From an uncultured Catenibacillus sp. (lineage in GTDB: Bacteria; Bacillota; Clostridia; Lachnospirales; Lachnospiraceae): 58,391 bases of DNA. Under the pieces are notes generated by a model. The model saw only the letters and a list, made by a program, of their open reading frames with translations. It did not search any database and was not told the origin of the DNA. A program made the position numbers and the translations under genes. The stretch lies in NCBI GenBank assembly GCA_934339005.1, contig CAKRHR010000015.1, positions 1 through 58,391 on the forward strand, read 5' to 3'. Of the stretch, positions 42,043 to 50,861 are shown piece by piece; position 1 is the stretch's first letter; the number at the start of each line of letters is the position of its first letter.

Positions 42043-42993
42043 ATGTCATTTTCAAGTGATATTAAAGAAGAAATGTCACGGGCAATACCAAGTGCAAGAC
42101 ATTGTTGTATTGCTGAACTTACAGCTATTTTTGGTTTATGCGGGCGTATTGTCTATACGGAAAACGGTCGTTTATATATAAAAATTCATACAGAAAATCT
42201 GGCAGTTGCAAGAAAGTACTTTACTTTATTGCAAAAATCATTTAATATAGAAAGCGATGTCAGTGTAAAGAGGAATCTTCACCTGAAAAACAGCAGAATA
42301 TATACCGTGATTGTGACAGATGAGGCACAGTCACAGAAATTATTACAGTCGATGAAGTACATGAGTGCTTCAGGCGAGATTTTGGAAGATGATATCAACC
42401 ACACGCAGATGCTGCTTCAGAGTATATGCTGTAAACGGGCTTTTTTGCGGGGCGCTTTTTTAAGTGCCGGCTCGATGAGCGACCCTGAGAAGGCATATCA
42501 TTTTGAAATCAACTGCCCGGACGAGAACAAGGCGGTGTTGCTTCAGCAATTAATGCATTTCTTTGATGTGGATGCCAAAGTGATTTTCAGAAAGAATCAT
42601 TATGTCACCTATGTTAAAGATGGTGCTCAGATTGTGGATTTGTTAAATATCATGGGCGCACCGACGGCGTTGATGGCACTGGAGAATATACGAATTGCGA
42701 AAGAGATTCGTAACAGTGTAAATCGTCAGGTCAATTGTGAGATGGCCAATATCAACAAAACAGTGTCTGCAGCTGCAAAACAGGTCGAAGATATTTTACT
42801 GATTAAAAATACCATTGGATTTGGGCAATTAACAGATGGTCTGAGAGAAATCGCAGAACTTCGAATCGAGAACCCGGAGGTTTCACTTCAGGAACTTGGA
42901 AAGATGTTGAGCACACCAGTGGGTAAGTCGGGTGTGAATCACAGACTTAGAAAATTAAGTCAAATTGCAAGTGAACTGAGAGAGAAGATTTGA
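42043..42993 (+). CDS. whiA: sporulation/division regulator WhiA
   Basis: The 316-residue protein combines an N-terminal LAGLIDADG homing-endonuclease-like fold without catalytic acids (SSDIKEEMSRAIP, RAFLRGAFLSAGS) and a C-terminal helix-turn-helix (LQELGKMLSTPVGKSGVNHRLRKL). WhiA controls division and chromosome segregation in Gram-positive bacteria. The ATG follows GAGGTAG. It lies between rapZ and the crh-like gene. Confidence 0.97.
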   Translation: MSFSSDIKEEMSRAIPSARHCCIAELTAIFGLCGRIVYTENGRLYIKIHTENLAVARKYFTLLQKSFNIESDVSVKRNLHLKNSRIYTVIVTDEAQSQKLLQSMKYMSASGEILEDDINHTQMLLQSICCKRAFLRGAFLSAGSMSDPEKAYHFEINCPDENKAVLLQQLMHFFDVDAKVIFRKNHYVTYVKDGAQIVDLLNIMGAPTALMALENIRIAKEIRNSVNRQVNCEMANINKTVSAAAKQVEDILLIKNTIGFGQLTDGLREIAELRIENPEVSLQELGKMLSTPVGKSGVNHRLRKLSQIASELREKI

Positions 42994-43024
42994 ATACATT
43001 TGTTGAGAAAGGCGAGAAACAAGT

Positions 43025-43282
43025 ATGATTTCAAAGGACATTACTATTAAAATTCCATCAGGACTAGAAGCAAGACCTATTGCGATGTTAGTACAGGTTG
43101 CATGCCAGTATGATAGCAGTATTTACATTCAGATGCAGGATAAGAAGATTAATGCCAAAAGCATTATGGGTATGATGAGTCTGGAAATTATTGAGGGTGA
43201 AACAGTCACAGTTGTGGCTGACGGTTCAGACGAAGCAGAGGCTCTCGATAATATTGAAAAATACTTAACAGGCAATCATTAA
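43025..43282 (+). CDS. crh: Crh-like HPr paralogue with Glu15 and Ser46
   Basis: The 85-residue protein has the HPr fold but carries Glu at position 15 (SGLEARP) where HPr has the phosphoryl-accepting His. Ser46 in NAKSIMGMMSL, the HprK target, is kept. It therefore cannot pass phosphate to PTS sugar permeases but can be a CcpA co-regulator, like Bacillus Crh, which has Gln15. The ATG follows GAAAGGCGAG, 31 bases after whiA. In Bacillus crh also follows yvcJ-yvcK-whiA. Role is inferred. Confidence 0.88.
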   Translation: MISKDITIKIPSGLEARPIAMLVQVACQYDSSIYIQMQDKKINAKSIMGMMSLEIIEGETVTVVADGSDEAEALDNIEKYLTGNH

Positions 43283-43299
43283 TGACATGTCAGACAAAA

Positions 43300-43337
43300 G
43301 GGCTGTTATATTTCAGACGAGATATAACAGCCTGTTT
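43300..43337 (+). terminator. rho-independent terminator after the crh-like gene
   Basis: GGCTGTTATAT (43301-43311) and ATATAACAGCC (43322-43332) form an 11-bp perfect stem, followed by TGTTT. Confidence 0.85.
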
Positions 43338-43453
43338 AAATTATTGAAAAATGCAAAGAAAGATGTCATTGCAGTAAAAATTCCGGCAAATGACAATTAC
43401 CTTGATTATAGATATACAGATTTTAATTAAGAACATTTCAGGAGACCAGACAG

Positions 43454-43891
43454 ATGAGTAATTTTGCAGAAATATATGATTTGACAGATGGTTTTGCAAG
43501 GGAGATTGGCATCGAATTAATGGAAGCCAAAGACGGCCATGCAAAAATGAAAATAGATATTAATGAAAAACACAGGAATCCAATCGGTTCTGTGCATGGC
43601 GGTTGCCTTTTTTCCCTTGCAGATACAGTTGCAGGTGTGGCACTGTCAACCACAGGCGTAGGATGTACGACATTGTCTGCCCATACGACGTATATTAAGG
43701 CAGCAATGATGAATAAGAGCAGGGTGCTTTATGGTGAAGCGATGCCGATTCGTATTGGACGAAAAATTGCTGTATATCAGGTGGATATCACAGATGATCT
43801 GGGACAGGAAATTTCAAGAATGACGTTTGAGTATTTTATTATGTCACAGTTGCCTGAAACAGAACTCGCGCTAGGATATTCAAAAAAATAA
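43454..43891 (+). CDS. PaaI-family hotdog-fold thioesterase
   Basis: The 145-residue single hotdog domain has the PaaI/YdiI signature NPIGSVHGGCLFSLADTVAGVAL, with His and Asp of the active site, then TLSAHTTYIKAAM. Such enzymes hydrolyse acyl-CoA or aryl-CoA thioesters. The ATG follows AGGAGACC. It precedes dnaE by 46 bases, probably in the same transcript. The physiological substrate is not known. Confidence 0.9.
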   Translation: MSNFAEIYDLTDGFAREIGIELMEAKDGHAKMKIDINEKHRNPIGSVHGGCLFSLADTVAGVALSTTGVGCTTLSAHTTYIKAAMMNKSRVLYGEAMPIRIGRKIAVYQVDITDDLGQEISRMTFEYFIMSQLPETELALGYSKK

Positions 43892-43937
43892 ATTTAAGGT
43901 AATACTAAAAATACAAACTGGGAAAAGGTGGTGCAGG

Positions 43938-46900
43938 ATGAATTTTACACATTTACATGTCCATACAGAATACAGTCTTCTGGATGGTTCAAATAAAATT
44001 AAAGAATTAATCGCACGGACAAAAGAGCTTGGCATGGATAGTGTAGCGATTACTGACCATGGCGTCATGTATGGTGTCATCGAGTTCTACCGTGCAGCGA
44101 AGGCCAATGATATTTTACCGGTCATCGGATGTGAAGTTTATGTTGCGCCGTATTCACGTTTTGAAAAAGATTCTCAGGCAGCAAACAGATATCATCATCT
44201 TGTGCTTTTGGCAGAGAACAATCAGGGTTATGCCAATCTGATCAAGATTGTATCCAAGGGTTTTACGGAAGGCTTTTACTATAAACCACGTGTGGATAAA
44301 GAGCTGCTTCGCAAATATCATGAGGGTATTATTGCATTGAGTGCATGTCTTGCAGGCGAAATTCCGTCAGCGATTGTACAGGGACGTTATGAAACTGCCA
44401 AGACGGCTGCATTGGAAATGCAGGAGATTTTTGGAAAAGATAATTTCTTCCTTGAACTGCAGGATCATGGTATTCCTGAGCAAAAGACTGTCAATCAGGC
44501 ATTGCTGCGTATGAGCAAAGAGCTTGGTATTGATCTTGTGGCCACAAATGATGTGCACTATACTTATGCAGAGGATGCAGAGGCTCATGATATTTTGCTG
44601 TGTATCCAGACCGGCAAGAAGGTGGCGGATGAAGAACGTATGCGTTATGAGGGCGGACAGTATTACGTGAAATCCCCTGAGGAGATGGCCATGCTTTTCC
44701 CATATGCCAAAGAAGCCCTTGAAAATACACATAAGATTGCCATGCGCTGTCATGTGGATTTTGAATTTGGTAAATATAAATTGCCGCAGTTTCCAGTGCC
44801 TGAGGGCTATGATGCCTGGAGTTATTTAAAAAAACTGGCATTTGACGGTTTGAAAAAACGTTACGGCGTGATAGTTGATCCGACAAATGGTGCGATGGTG
44901 GATGATGGTCATCGGCCAGATGCAATATCCCTCTTAGAACGTCTGGAATACGAATTAAATACGATTAAGACGATGGGCTTTGTGGATTATTTCTTAATTG
45001 TATCTGATTTTATTATGTATGCAAAAAATAAAGACATTCCGGTAGGTCCGGGACGTGGTTCAGCGGCGGGCAGTATCGTGTCTTATTGTCTTGAAATTAC
45101 AAACCTTGACCCGATTCGTTATCAGTTGCTGTTTGAGCGCTTCTTAAATCCAAACCGTGTGACGATGCCCGATATTGATATTGACTTTTGCTATGAAAGA
45201 CGTCCGGAGGTCATTGATTATGTGACAGAAAAATACGGCAAAGATCATGTTGTTCAGATTGTAACTTTCGGAACGATGGCGGCGAGAGCGGTTATCCGTG
45301 ATGTGGGCCGTGTGCTTGACCTGCCGTATGCTTTTGTGGATTCCGTATCTAAAAAGATTCCAACAGAGCTTGGCATTACGATTGATAAAGCCTTAAAGAT
45401 GAATCCGGAACTTGCGCAGGACTATGAAAATGATGGTCAGATTAAATATCTGATTGATATGTCAAGAAAACTCGAGGGTCTGCCGCGACATGCATCGGTA
45501 CATGCAGCGGGTGTTGTTATCAGTCCAAAACCTGTGGATGAATATGTACCACTTTCCAGAGGTGCTGAAGATACCATTACAACACAGTTTAACATGACAA
45601 CTATTGAAGAACTTGGCCTTTTAAAGATGGACTTTTTGGGACTGCGTACACTGACGGTTATTCATAATGCGGTGAAGCTGATCAATCATCAGCCAGGTAA
45701 GGATATTGATATCGAAAAGATAGATTATGACGATGCGAATGTCTTTGAGATGATTGGCAGTGGTAAAGATGAAGGTGTATTTCAGCTTGAAAGTGCCGGT
45801 ATGAAAAACTTCATGAAGGAATTGAAGCCGGAGAGTCTGGAGGATATCATTGCTGGTATTTCACTGTATCGCCCGGGACCGATGGATTTTATTCCACGAT
45901 ATATTAAAGGTAAAAATGACAAAGCCTCTATTCGTTATGAATGCCCTGAACTTGAAGAAATTCTTGCACCGACATATGGTTGTATCGTGTATCAGGAACA
46001 GGTTATGCAGATTGTTATGAAACTTGCCGGTTATGATCTTGGCCGAAGTGACCTTGTGCGCCGTGCCATGTCCAAGAAAAAAGCGGATGTCATGGCAAGA
46101 GAACGTGAATATTTTGTTTACGGAAACAAAGAACTTGGTGTGCCGGGCTGTATTGCCAATGGTATTGATGAGGCGGTAGCGAATAAGATCTTCGATGAGA
46201 TGACCGATTTTGCAAAATATGCATTTAACAAATCCCATGCGGCAGCCTATGCGATTGTAGCCTATCAGACAGCCTGGTTAAAATGCTATTATCCTGTTGA
46301 ATTTATGGCGGCATTGATGACTTCGGTTATTGATAAATCTAATAAAGTTGCAGAATATATTAATGTCTGCCGTCAGATGGGAATTGAGATTATGCCGCCT
46401 GATATTAACGAGGGTGAGCGTGATTTCTCTGTATCTGACGGAAAAATCAGATATGCTTTATCTGCGATTAAATCGGTGGGACGAGCAGTCATTGACAGTA
46501 TTGTTGAGGAACGAAATTATGGCGGACCATATGCTTCAATGAAAGATTTTTGTCAGAGAACTTTTGGAAAAGACGTTAATAAACGTGCCATTGAAAACTT
46601 TATTAAAGCCGGTGCCTTTGATAGTCTTGGACGTACACGCAGGCAGCAAATGCTTGTATATGCACGTATCATGGATCAGGTGGCTGCAGACAAGAAAAAG
46701 GCGATGACAGGACAGATGAGTTTGTTTGATTTTGTCGCTGAGGAAGATAGAACTGCATTTGAAGTTCAGTATCCGGAAGTTGGCGAATATGATCAGGAAG
46801 AAGTGCTTGCTTACGAAAAGGAAGTGCTTGGTGTGTATGTAAGCGGTCATCCGTTAAATGAATATGCAGAAGAACTTGCACAGTATGCAACTGCAAAAAC

Positions 46901-47450
46901 GACAGATTTTACAGCCGAGGAGGACACCGGAGAAACAATTTTAAAAGATGGACAGGTTGTTACTATTGGCGGTATGATTACGGCAAAGACGCTTAAAGTG
47001 ACACGTAATAATAAAATGATGGCGTTTATTACGGTTGAGGATTTGGTTGGTACTGTTGAAGTTATCGTATTTCCAAATGATTTTGAAAAACAGAAGCTTC
47101 TGATTGAGGAGGATGCAAAAGTACTGATTCGCGGCCGTGTATCGATGAGTGATGACCAGCCGACAAAATTAATCTGTGAAAAAATTACGCCAATGCATCC
47201 AAATCAGAAGGATGTATGGATTCAGTTTACAGATAAAACATCTTATCTGCAAAATGAACAAAATTTATTTGATATCATTATGGATAATGACGGTAACGAT
47301 CGTATTGTGATTTATTGCAAAAAGGAAAAAGCAATAAAAAGACTGCCTGAAATCAATAATATCCGTTTAAATGACGATATTTTCCGGCGCTTAACGTCGA
47401 CTTTTGGTGAGGAAAATGTCAAAGTCGTTCAACCTGTCTTGAAAAAGTAG
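43938..47450 (+). CDS. dnaE: DNA polymerase III alpha subunit (DnaE)
   Basis: The 1170-residue protein begins with the PHP domain (FTHLHVHTEYSLLDGSNKI, AITDHGVMYG), then the PolC/DnaE palm with the catalytic triad in PDIDIDFCYERR, tandem HhH, and a C-terminal OB-fold (ITAKTLKVTRNNKMMAFITVEDLVGTVEVIVFP). In Firmicutes PolC is the main replicase and DnaE extends primers. The ATG follows AAAGGTGG. It ends near the pfkA promoter, and the last codons overlap its -35. Confidence 0.98.
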   Translation: MNFTHLHVHTEYSLLDGSNKIKELIARTKELGMDSVAITDHGVMYGVIEFYRAAKANDILPVIGCEVYVAPYSRFEKDSQAANRYHHLVLLAENNQGYANLIKIVSKGFTEGFYYKPRVDKELLRKYHEGIIALSACLAGEIPSAIVQGRYETAKTAALEMQEIFGKDNFFLELQDHGIPEQKTVNQALLRMSKELGIDLVATNDVHYTYAEDAEAHDILLCIQTGKKVADEERMRYEGGQYYVKSPEEMAMLFPYAKEALENTHKIAMRCHVDFEFGKYKLPQFPVPEGYDAWSYLKKLAFDGLKKRYGVIVDPTNGAMVDDGHRPDAISLLERLEYELNTIKTMGFVDYFLIVSDFIMYAKNKDIPVGPGRGSAAGSIVSYCLEITNLDPIRYQLLFERFLNPNRVTMPDIDIDFCYERRPEVIDYVTEKYGKDHVVQIVTFGTMAARAVIRDVGRVLDLPYAFVDSVSKKIPTELGITIDKALKMNPELAQDYENDGQIKYLIDMSRKLEGLPRHASVHAAGVVISPKPVDEYVPLSRGAEDTITTQFNMTTIEELGLLKMDFLGLRTLTVIHNAVKLINHQPGKDIDIEKIDYDDANVFEMIGSGKDEGVFQLESAGMKNFMKELKPESLEDIIAGISLYRPGPMDFIPRYIKGKNDKASIRYECPELEEILAPTYGCIVYQEQVMQIVMKLAGYDLGRSDLVRRAMSKKKADVMAREREYFVYGNKELGVPGCIANGIDEAVANKIFDEMTDFAKYAFNKSHAAAYAIVAYQTAWLKCYYPVEFMAALMTSVIDKSNKVAEYINVCRQMGIEIMPPDINEGERDFSVSDGKIRYALSAIKSVGRAVIDSIVEERNYGGPYASMKDFCQRTFGKDVNKRAIENFIKAGAFDSLGRTRRQQMLVYARIMDQVAADKKKAMTGQMSLFDFVAEEDRTAFEVQYPEVGEYDQEEVLAYEKEVLGVYVSGHPLNEYAEELAQYATAKTTDFTAEEDTGETILKDGQVVTIGGMITAKTLKVTRNNKMMAFITVEDLVGTVEVIVFPNDFEKQKLLIEEDAKVLIRGRVSMSDDQPTKLICEKITPMHPNQKDVWIQFTDKTSYLQNEQNLFDIIMDNDGNDRIVIYCKKEKAIKRLPEINNIRLNDDIFRRLTSTFGEENVKVVQPVLKK

Positions 47451-47467
47451 ATGACATATATTAAAAT
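47439..47467 (+). promoter_or_regulatory. candidate promoter for pfkA
   Basis: TTGAAA (47439-47444, inside the end of dnaE) and TAAAAT (47462-47467) have a 17-base spacer. Transcription would begin near 47474, just before the inverted repeat. Confidence 0.55.
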
Positions 47468-47476
47468 AGAAATATA

Positions 47477-47516
47477 ATTTGAGCCGGGAACCAGAAGATG
47501 GCATACCGGCTCAAAT
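47477..47516. repeat. 11-bp inverted repeat in the pfkA leader
   Basis: ATTTGAGCCGG (47477-47487) and CCGGCTCAAAT (47506-47516) are perfect complements around an 18-base loop. There is no T-run after it, so it may be a 5' stabilising stem or a weak dnaE terminator. Confidence 0.75.
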
Positions 47517-47574
47517 AGCAGACTACTTAAAAAATAATATATAACATATTAAAATAAGAATTTGGAGGAAGGTC

Positions 47575-48552
47575 ATGAGCGAAAAAAAGATTAAGACAAT
47601 TGGTGTTTTAACAAGTGGCGGAGATGCTCCGGGTATGAATGCAGCGATTCGTTCTGTTGTCAGAACTGCTATAGCTTATGGAATTAAAGTCAAAGGCATT
47701 CAAAAAGGTTATGCAGGATTATTGGATGAAGAGATTATAGATTTAGATGCAGGCAGCGTATCCGATATTTTAAGCCGCGGCGGTACATTTTTGTATACAG
47801 CGCGCTGTAAGGAATTTTGTACGGAGGAAGGACAGAAGAAGGGCGCTGAGATTTGCCGTAAACATGGTATTGATGGTATTGTTGTCATTGGTGGTGACGG
47901 TTCTTTCCAGGGTGCAAGGAAACTTGCAGCACTTGGCATTAATACAATTGGTATTCCTGGAACGATTGACCTTGATATTGCCTGTACAGAGTATACAATT
48001 GGTTTTGATACAGCAGTGAATACAGCGATGGAAGCTATTGATAAAGTACGTGATACATCCACATCCCATGAACGCTGTAGTATTATAGAGGTTATGGGAC
48101 GAAGTGCAGGCTACATTGCATTATGGTGCGGTATTGCTAACGGTGCAGAAGATATCCTGCTTCCGGAGCTTTATAATTACGATGAATCTGCGATTATTGA
48201 TAATATCATCAAGAACAGAAAGCGTGGCAAGAAGCATCACATTATTATCAATGCAGAGGGCGTTGGACATTCAGCCAGTATGGCTAAGCGCATTGAAGCG
48301 GCAACTGGTGTGGAAACACGCGCAACAATCCTTGGACATTTGCAGCGTGGTGGCAGCCCAACAGCAAAAGACCGTGTTTATGCCTCTATTATGGGCGCTT
48401 GTGCAGTAGATGCACTTGTATCAGGAAAGACAAACCGTGTTATTGCTTACAGACATGGTGAGTATGTGGATCTTGATATTGAGGAAGCACTGGCAATGAA
48501 GAAAGAGATTGATCCATTCCAGTTCAGTGTGGCTAAGATTCTTTCAATTTAA
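47575..48552 (+). CDS. pfkA: 6-phosphofructokinase (ATP-dependent type)
   Basis: Phosphorylates fructose-6-phosphate in glycolysis. The 325-residue protein has GGDAPGMNAAIR and GGDGSFQGA (Gly at the residue that distinguishes ATP- from PPi-enzymes) and PGTID with Gly, again the ATP type. At 130-134 the usual TIDND is TIDLD, so the catalytic Asp132 is kept but the neighbouring Asn is Leu. The rest of the active site (GFDTAVNT, MGR, RGGSPTA) is intact. The ATG follows GGAGGAAGG. Own promoter and leader hairpin lie upstream. Confidence 0.96.
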   Translation: MSEKKIKTIGVLTSGGDAPGMNAAIRSVVRTAIAYGIKVKGIQKGYAGLLDEEIIDLDAGSVSDILSRGGTFLYTARCKEFCTEEGQKKGAEICRKHGIDGIVVIGGDGSFQGARKLAALGINTIGIPGTIDLDIACTEYTIGFDTAVNTAMEAIDKVRDTSTSHERCSIIEVMGRSAGYIALWCGIANGAEDILLPELYNYDESAIIDNIIKNRKRGKKHHIIINAEGVGHSASMAKRIEAATGVETRATILGHLQRGGSPTAKDRVYASIMGACAVDALVSGKTNRVIAYRHGEYVDLDIEEALAMKKEIDPFQFSVAKILSI

Positions 48553-48629
48553 GTTTTTAATCAGACTTGAGCATCAAATCCTTAAAATGAAAGTCTGCAT
48601 CAGGTGTAATTTCATTTATTAATTTAGCA

Positions 48630-48658
48630 TTGCAGATAAATAGATTTAAATGTATAAT
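48630..48658 (+). promoter_or_regulatory. candidate promoter for ktrB
   Basis: TTGCAG and a perfect TATAAT are separated by 17 bases. The start would be near 48665, at the base of the next hairpin. Confidence 0.6.
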
Positions 48659-48662
48659 GTAT

Positions 48663-48701
48663 GGGAGATTTATGAGGGCATGAATCTCCTATTCATTTTT
48701 T
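48663..48701 (+). terminator. hairpin plus T-run at the start of the ktrB leader
   Basis: GGAGATT (48664-48670) and AATCTCC (48683-48689) form a 7-bp stem, followed by TATTCATTTTTT. It looks like a terminator or attenuator and starts at the predicted +1 of the upstream promoter. Confidence 0.6.
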
Positions 48702-48740
48702 ATAAGATAGTTGTGGTAAGTTCTATATATGAAAATTAAG

Positions 48741-48783
48741 AAATGCCGGGAATAAGAGAAATAAATTTTGGTATTCGGCATTT
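48741..48783 (+). promoter_or_regulatory. second hairpin in the ktrB leader, next to the start codon
   Basis: AAATGCCG (48741-48748) pairs with CGGCATTT (48776-48783), and GAATA/TATTC adds an inner helix after a small bulge. The right arm ends about 17 bases before the ktrB ATG, so it could affect initiation. I looked for the cyclic-di-AMP riboswitch often found before potassium transporters and did not find it. Confidence 0.5.
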
Positions 48784-48800
48784 GATAAAGTGTGGAAAAT

Positions 48801-50177
48801 ATGAGAAAAAAGAAGATCAGATTATCGACAACGCGCATGATTGCACTTGGTTTTTTGATTTTAATTACTATCGGTACATTGCTTCTGATGTTGCCGATTT
48901 CTTCAAGAAGCAGAGAAATGACACCGCTTGTCGATGCTTTATTTACAGCAGATACATCGGCCTGTGTGACAGGCCTTGTTGTATACAATACCCTGGGACA
49001 TTGGAGTCTGTTCGGACAAGTCATCATTCTTGGGCTGATTCAGGTTGGTGGACTTGGGGTTGTAACGATGATTACCCTTGTGCTGATATTACTCGGCAGA
49101 CGATTATCCCTGTATCAGGTGCTTTTGATGCAGGATTCGTTAAATATTGACTCCCTGCGGGGAATTGTCGGGGTGACAAAGCGGGTTGTACGTTTTTCAC
49201 TGACGATTGAGGGCATTGGTGCATTACTATATATGATACGATTTGTTCCGATGTATGGACCGCTGAAAGGATTGTGGTATTCGATATTTACCGCAGTGAG
49301 CGCATTTTGTAATGCAGGAATTGATCTGACCGGCGGGGATAGTCTTTGCGGTTTTCGTGGGGATATTTTTATCAATCTTGTGACGATTGGCTTAATTGTT
49401 ATAGCGGGTCTTGGTTTTCCTGTCTGGTGGGACATGATGACGTTTTTTAAACGTATTTTTAAAGAAAAGATGTCTGTCAGACATGCTGCCAGACGTTTGA
49501 CATTGCATTCTAAATTAGTGTTGGCGATGACCGGCATTTTGGTATTTGTTGGAGCGTTGTTGATATTTATTTTTGATTATCATAATGATGCATCATTGGG
49601 AAAGCTGCCATTGTGGGAGAAAATTTTAAGTGCATTTTTTCAGTCGGTAACAGTGCGTACAGCAGGATTTCAGACAATTCCTCAGGCAGATTTCAGCCAT
49701 CCTGCACAACTTGTCAGTATGATTTTAATGTTTATAGGCGGATCACCATGTGGTACGGCTGGAGGTGTCAAAACTGTAACAGTTGCGGTTATTATTTTGA
49801 ATATCTATGCGAATATAAAGCACAGAAAATCGCCGGAGGTATTTAGACGCAGCATTAATGCCGCTTATGTGCAGAAGGCAACAACTGTATTTATGGTGAG
49901 TTTTGTGATTTTATTTGTCAGCATTATTTCACTGTGTATAGTGATGCCATCCGCGGATATTATGGATGTGGCTTATGAGCTGACATCGGCAATTGCAACT
50001 GTTGGATTGTCAAGAGGACTGACGACGGCACTGACAACAGCCGGAAAAATCATTGTTATCCTGACGATGTTTGCAGGGCGTATCGGGCCGATTTCTCTGG
50101 CATTGGCATTTACGGTGCATGATGATACAGGAAGACATATCAGGGAACTGCCGGAAGAAAAGATTACGGTAGGCTGA
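48801..50177 (+). CDS. ktrB: potassium uptake channel subunit KtrB/TrkH
   Basis: The 458-residue membrane protein belongs to the Trk/Ktr/HKT family with four pore-helix repeats. The selectivity-filter glycines are visible in TSACVTGLVV, SAFCNAGIDL, SVTVRTAGFQ and IATVGLSRG. It has about ten membrane spans. The start is taken as ATG 48801, though GTG 48792 in the same frame is possible; neither has a strong ribosome site. It is followed 14 bases later by its RCK partner KtrA. Confidence 0.93.
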   Translation: MRKKKIRLSTTRMIALGFLILITIGTLLLMLPISSRSREMTPLVDALFTADTSACVTGLVVYNTLGHWSLFGQVIILGLIQVGGLGVVTMITLVLILLGRRLSLYQVLLMQDSLNIDSLRGIVGVTKRVVRFSLTIEGIGALLYMIRFVPMYGPLKGLWYSIFTAVSAFCNAGIDLTGGDSLCGFRGDIFINLVTIGLIVIAGLGFPVWWDMMTFFKRIFKEKMSVRHAARRLTLHSKLVLAMTGILVFVGALLIFIFDYHNDASLGKLPLWEKILSAFFQSVTVRTAGFQTIPQADFSHPAQLVSMILMFIGGSPCGTAGGVKTVTVAVIILNIYANIKHRKSPEVFRRSINAAYVQKATTVFMVSFVILFVSIISLCIVMPSADIMDVAYELTSAIATVGLSRGLTTALTTAGKIIVILTMFAGRIGPISLALAFTVHDDTGRHIRELPEEKITVG

Positions 50178-50191
50178 CAGGAGGAAAAAAG

Positions 50192-50845
50192 ATGGCAAAG
50201 AAGGATTTTCTTGTAATCGGGCTGGGACAGTTTGGAATGAGTGTAGCAAAGACACTTGCCAGACAGGGTTATGGTGTGATTGCAATTGATAAGAATAAAG
50301 AACATGTACAGGAGATTGCCGAGGATGTGGAATATGCAGTTGTCGGTGATGGCACAGATCCACAGCTTTTGGAAACACTTGGGCTTGAACGTTTGGATGC
50401 GGCAGTGATTGCGGTGACGAATGATATGGAAACCAGCATCATGGCGACAATTACTGTCAAAGAGATGGGTGTGCGTAAAGTTGTTGTCAAGGCTATCAGT
50501 GATATGCATGAAAAAATTGTATTAAAGCTTGGGGCAGATTCTGTTGTATTTCCTGAGCGTTTCATGGGCGAACGCACGGCAAAAAATCTGACTGCTGGAA
50601 GCTTTGTTGATTTGGTAGAGTTATCACCGGAGATTACAATTGCAGAACTTGCAGTGAAGAAGGAATGGGTTGGCAAATCACTGATTGACCTTTCCTTCAG
50701 AAAAGATTACCAGATTAATGTTGTGGCGGTGAAGGAGGATGACAAAATCAATGTATCACCTGAACCGGATAAGCCGCTTCGTGAGGGACAGATCCTTGTG
50801 GTGATTGGTTCGTACAAATCACTTGGAAGATTAAATATTAAATAA
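50192..50845 (+). CDS. ktrA: potassium uptake regulatory subunit KtrA/TrkA
   Basis: The 217-residue cytoplasmic protein has an N-terminal Rossmann RCK_N domain with GLGQFG at residues 10-15 that binds ATP/NAD, and a C-terminal RCK_C domain (PEITIAELAVKKEWVGKSLIDLSFRKDYQINVVAV) that in other KtrA proteins binds cyclic-di-AMP. It forms the octameric ring that gates KtrB. The ATG follows AGGAGGAAA, 14 bases after ktrB. Confidence 0.95.
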   Translation: MAKKDFLVIGLGQFGMSVAKTLARQGYGVIAIDKNKEHVQEIAEDVEYAVVGDGTDPQLLETLGLERLDAAVIAVTNDMETSIMATITVKEMGVRKVVVKAISDMHEKIVLKLGADSVVFPERFMGERTAKNLTAGSFVDLVELSPEITIAELAVKKEWVGKSLIDLSFRKDYQINVVAVKEDDKINVSPEPDKPLREGQILVVIGSYKSLGRLNIK

Positions 50846-50861
50846 AAGAAGGGGTATATAT

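Noticed and set aside
48553..48800. Cyclic-di-AMP (ydaO) riboswitch before ktrB
   Set aside because: The conserved core sequences are not present; only simple hairpins are seen.
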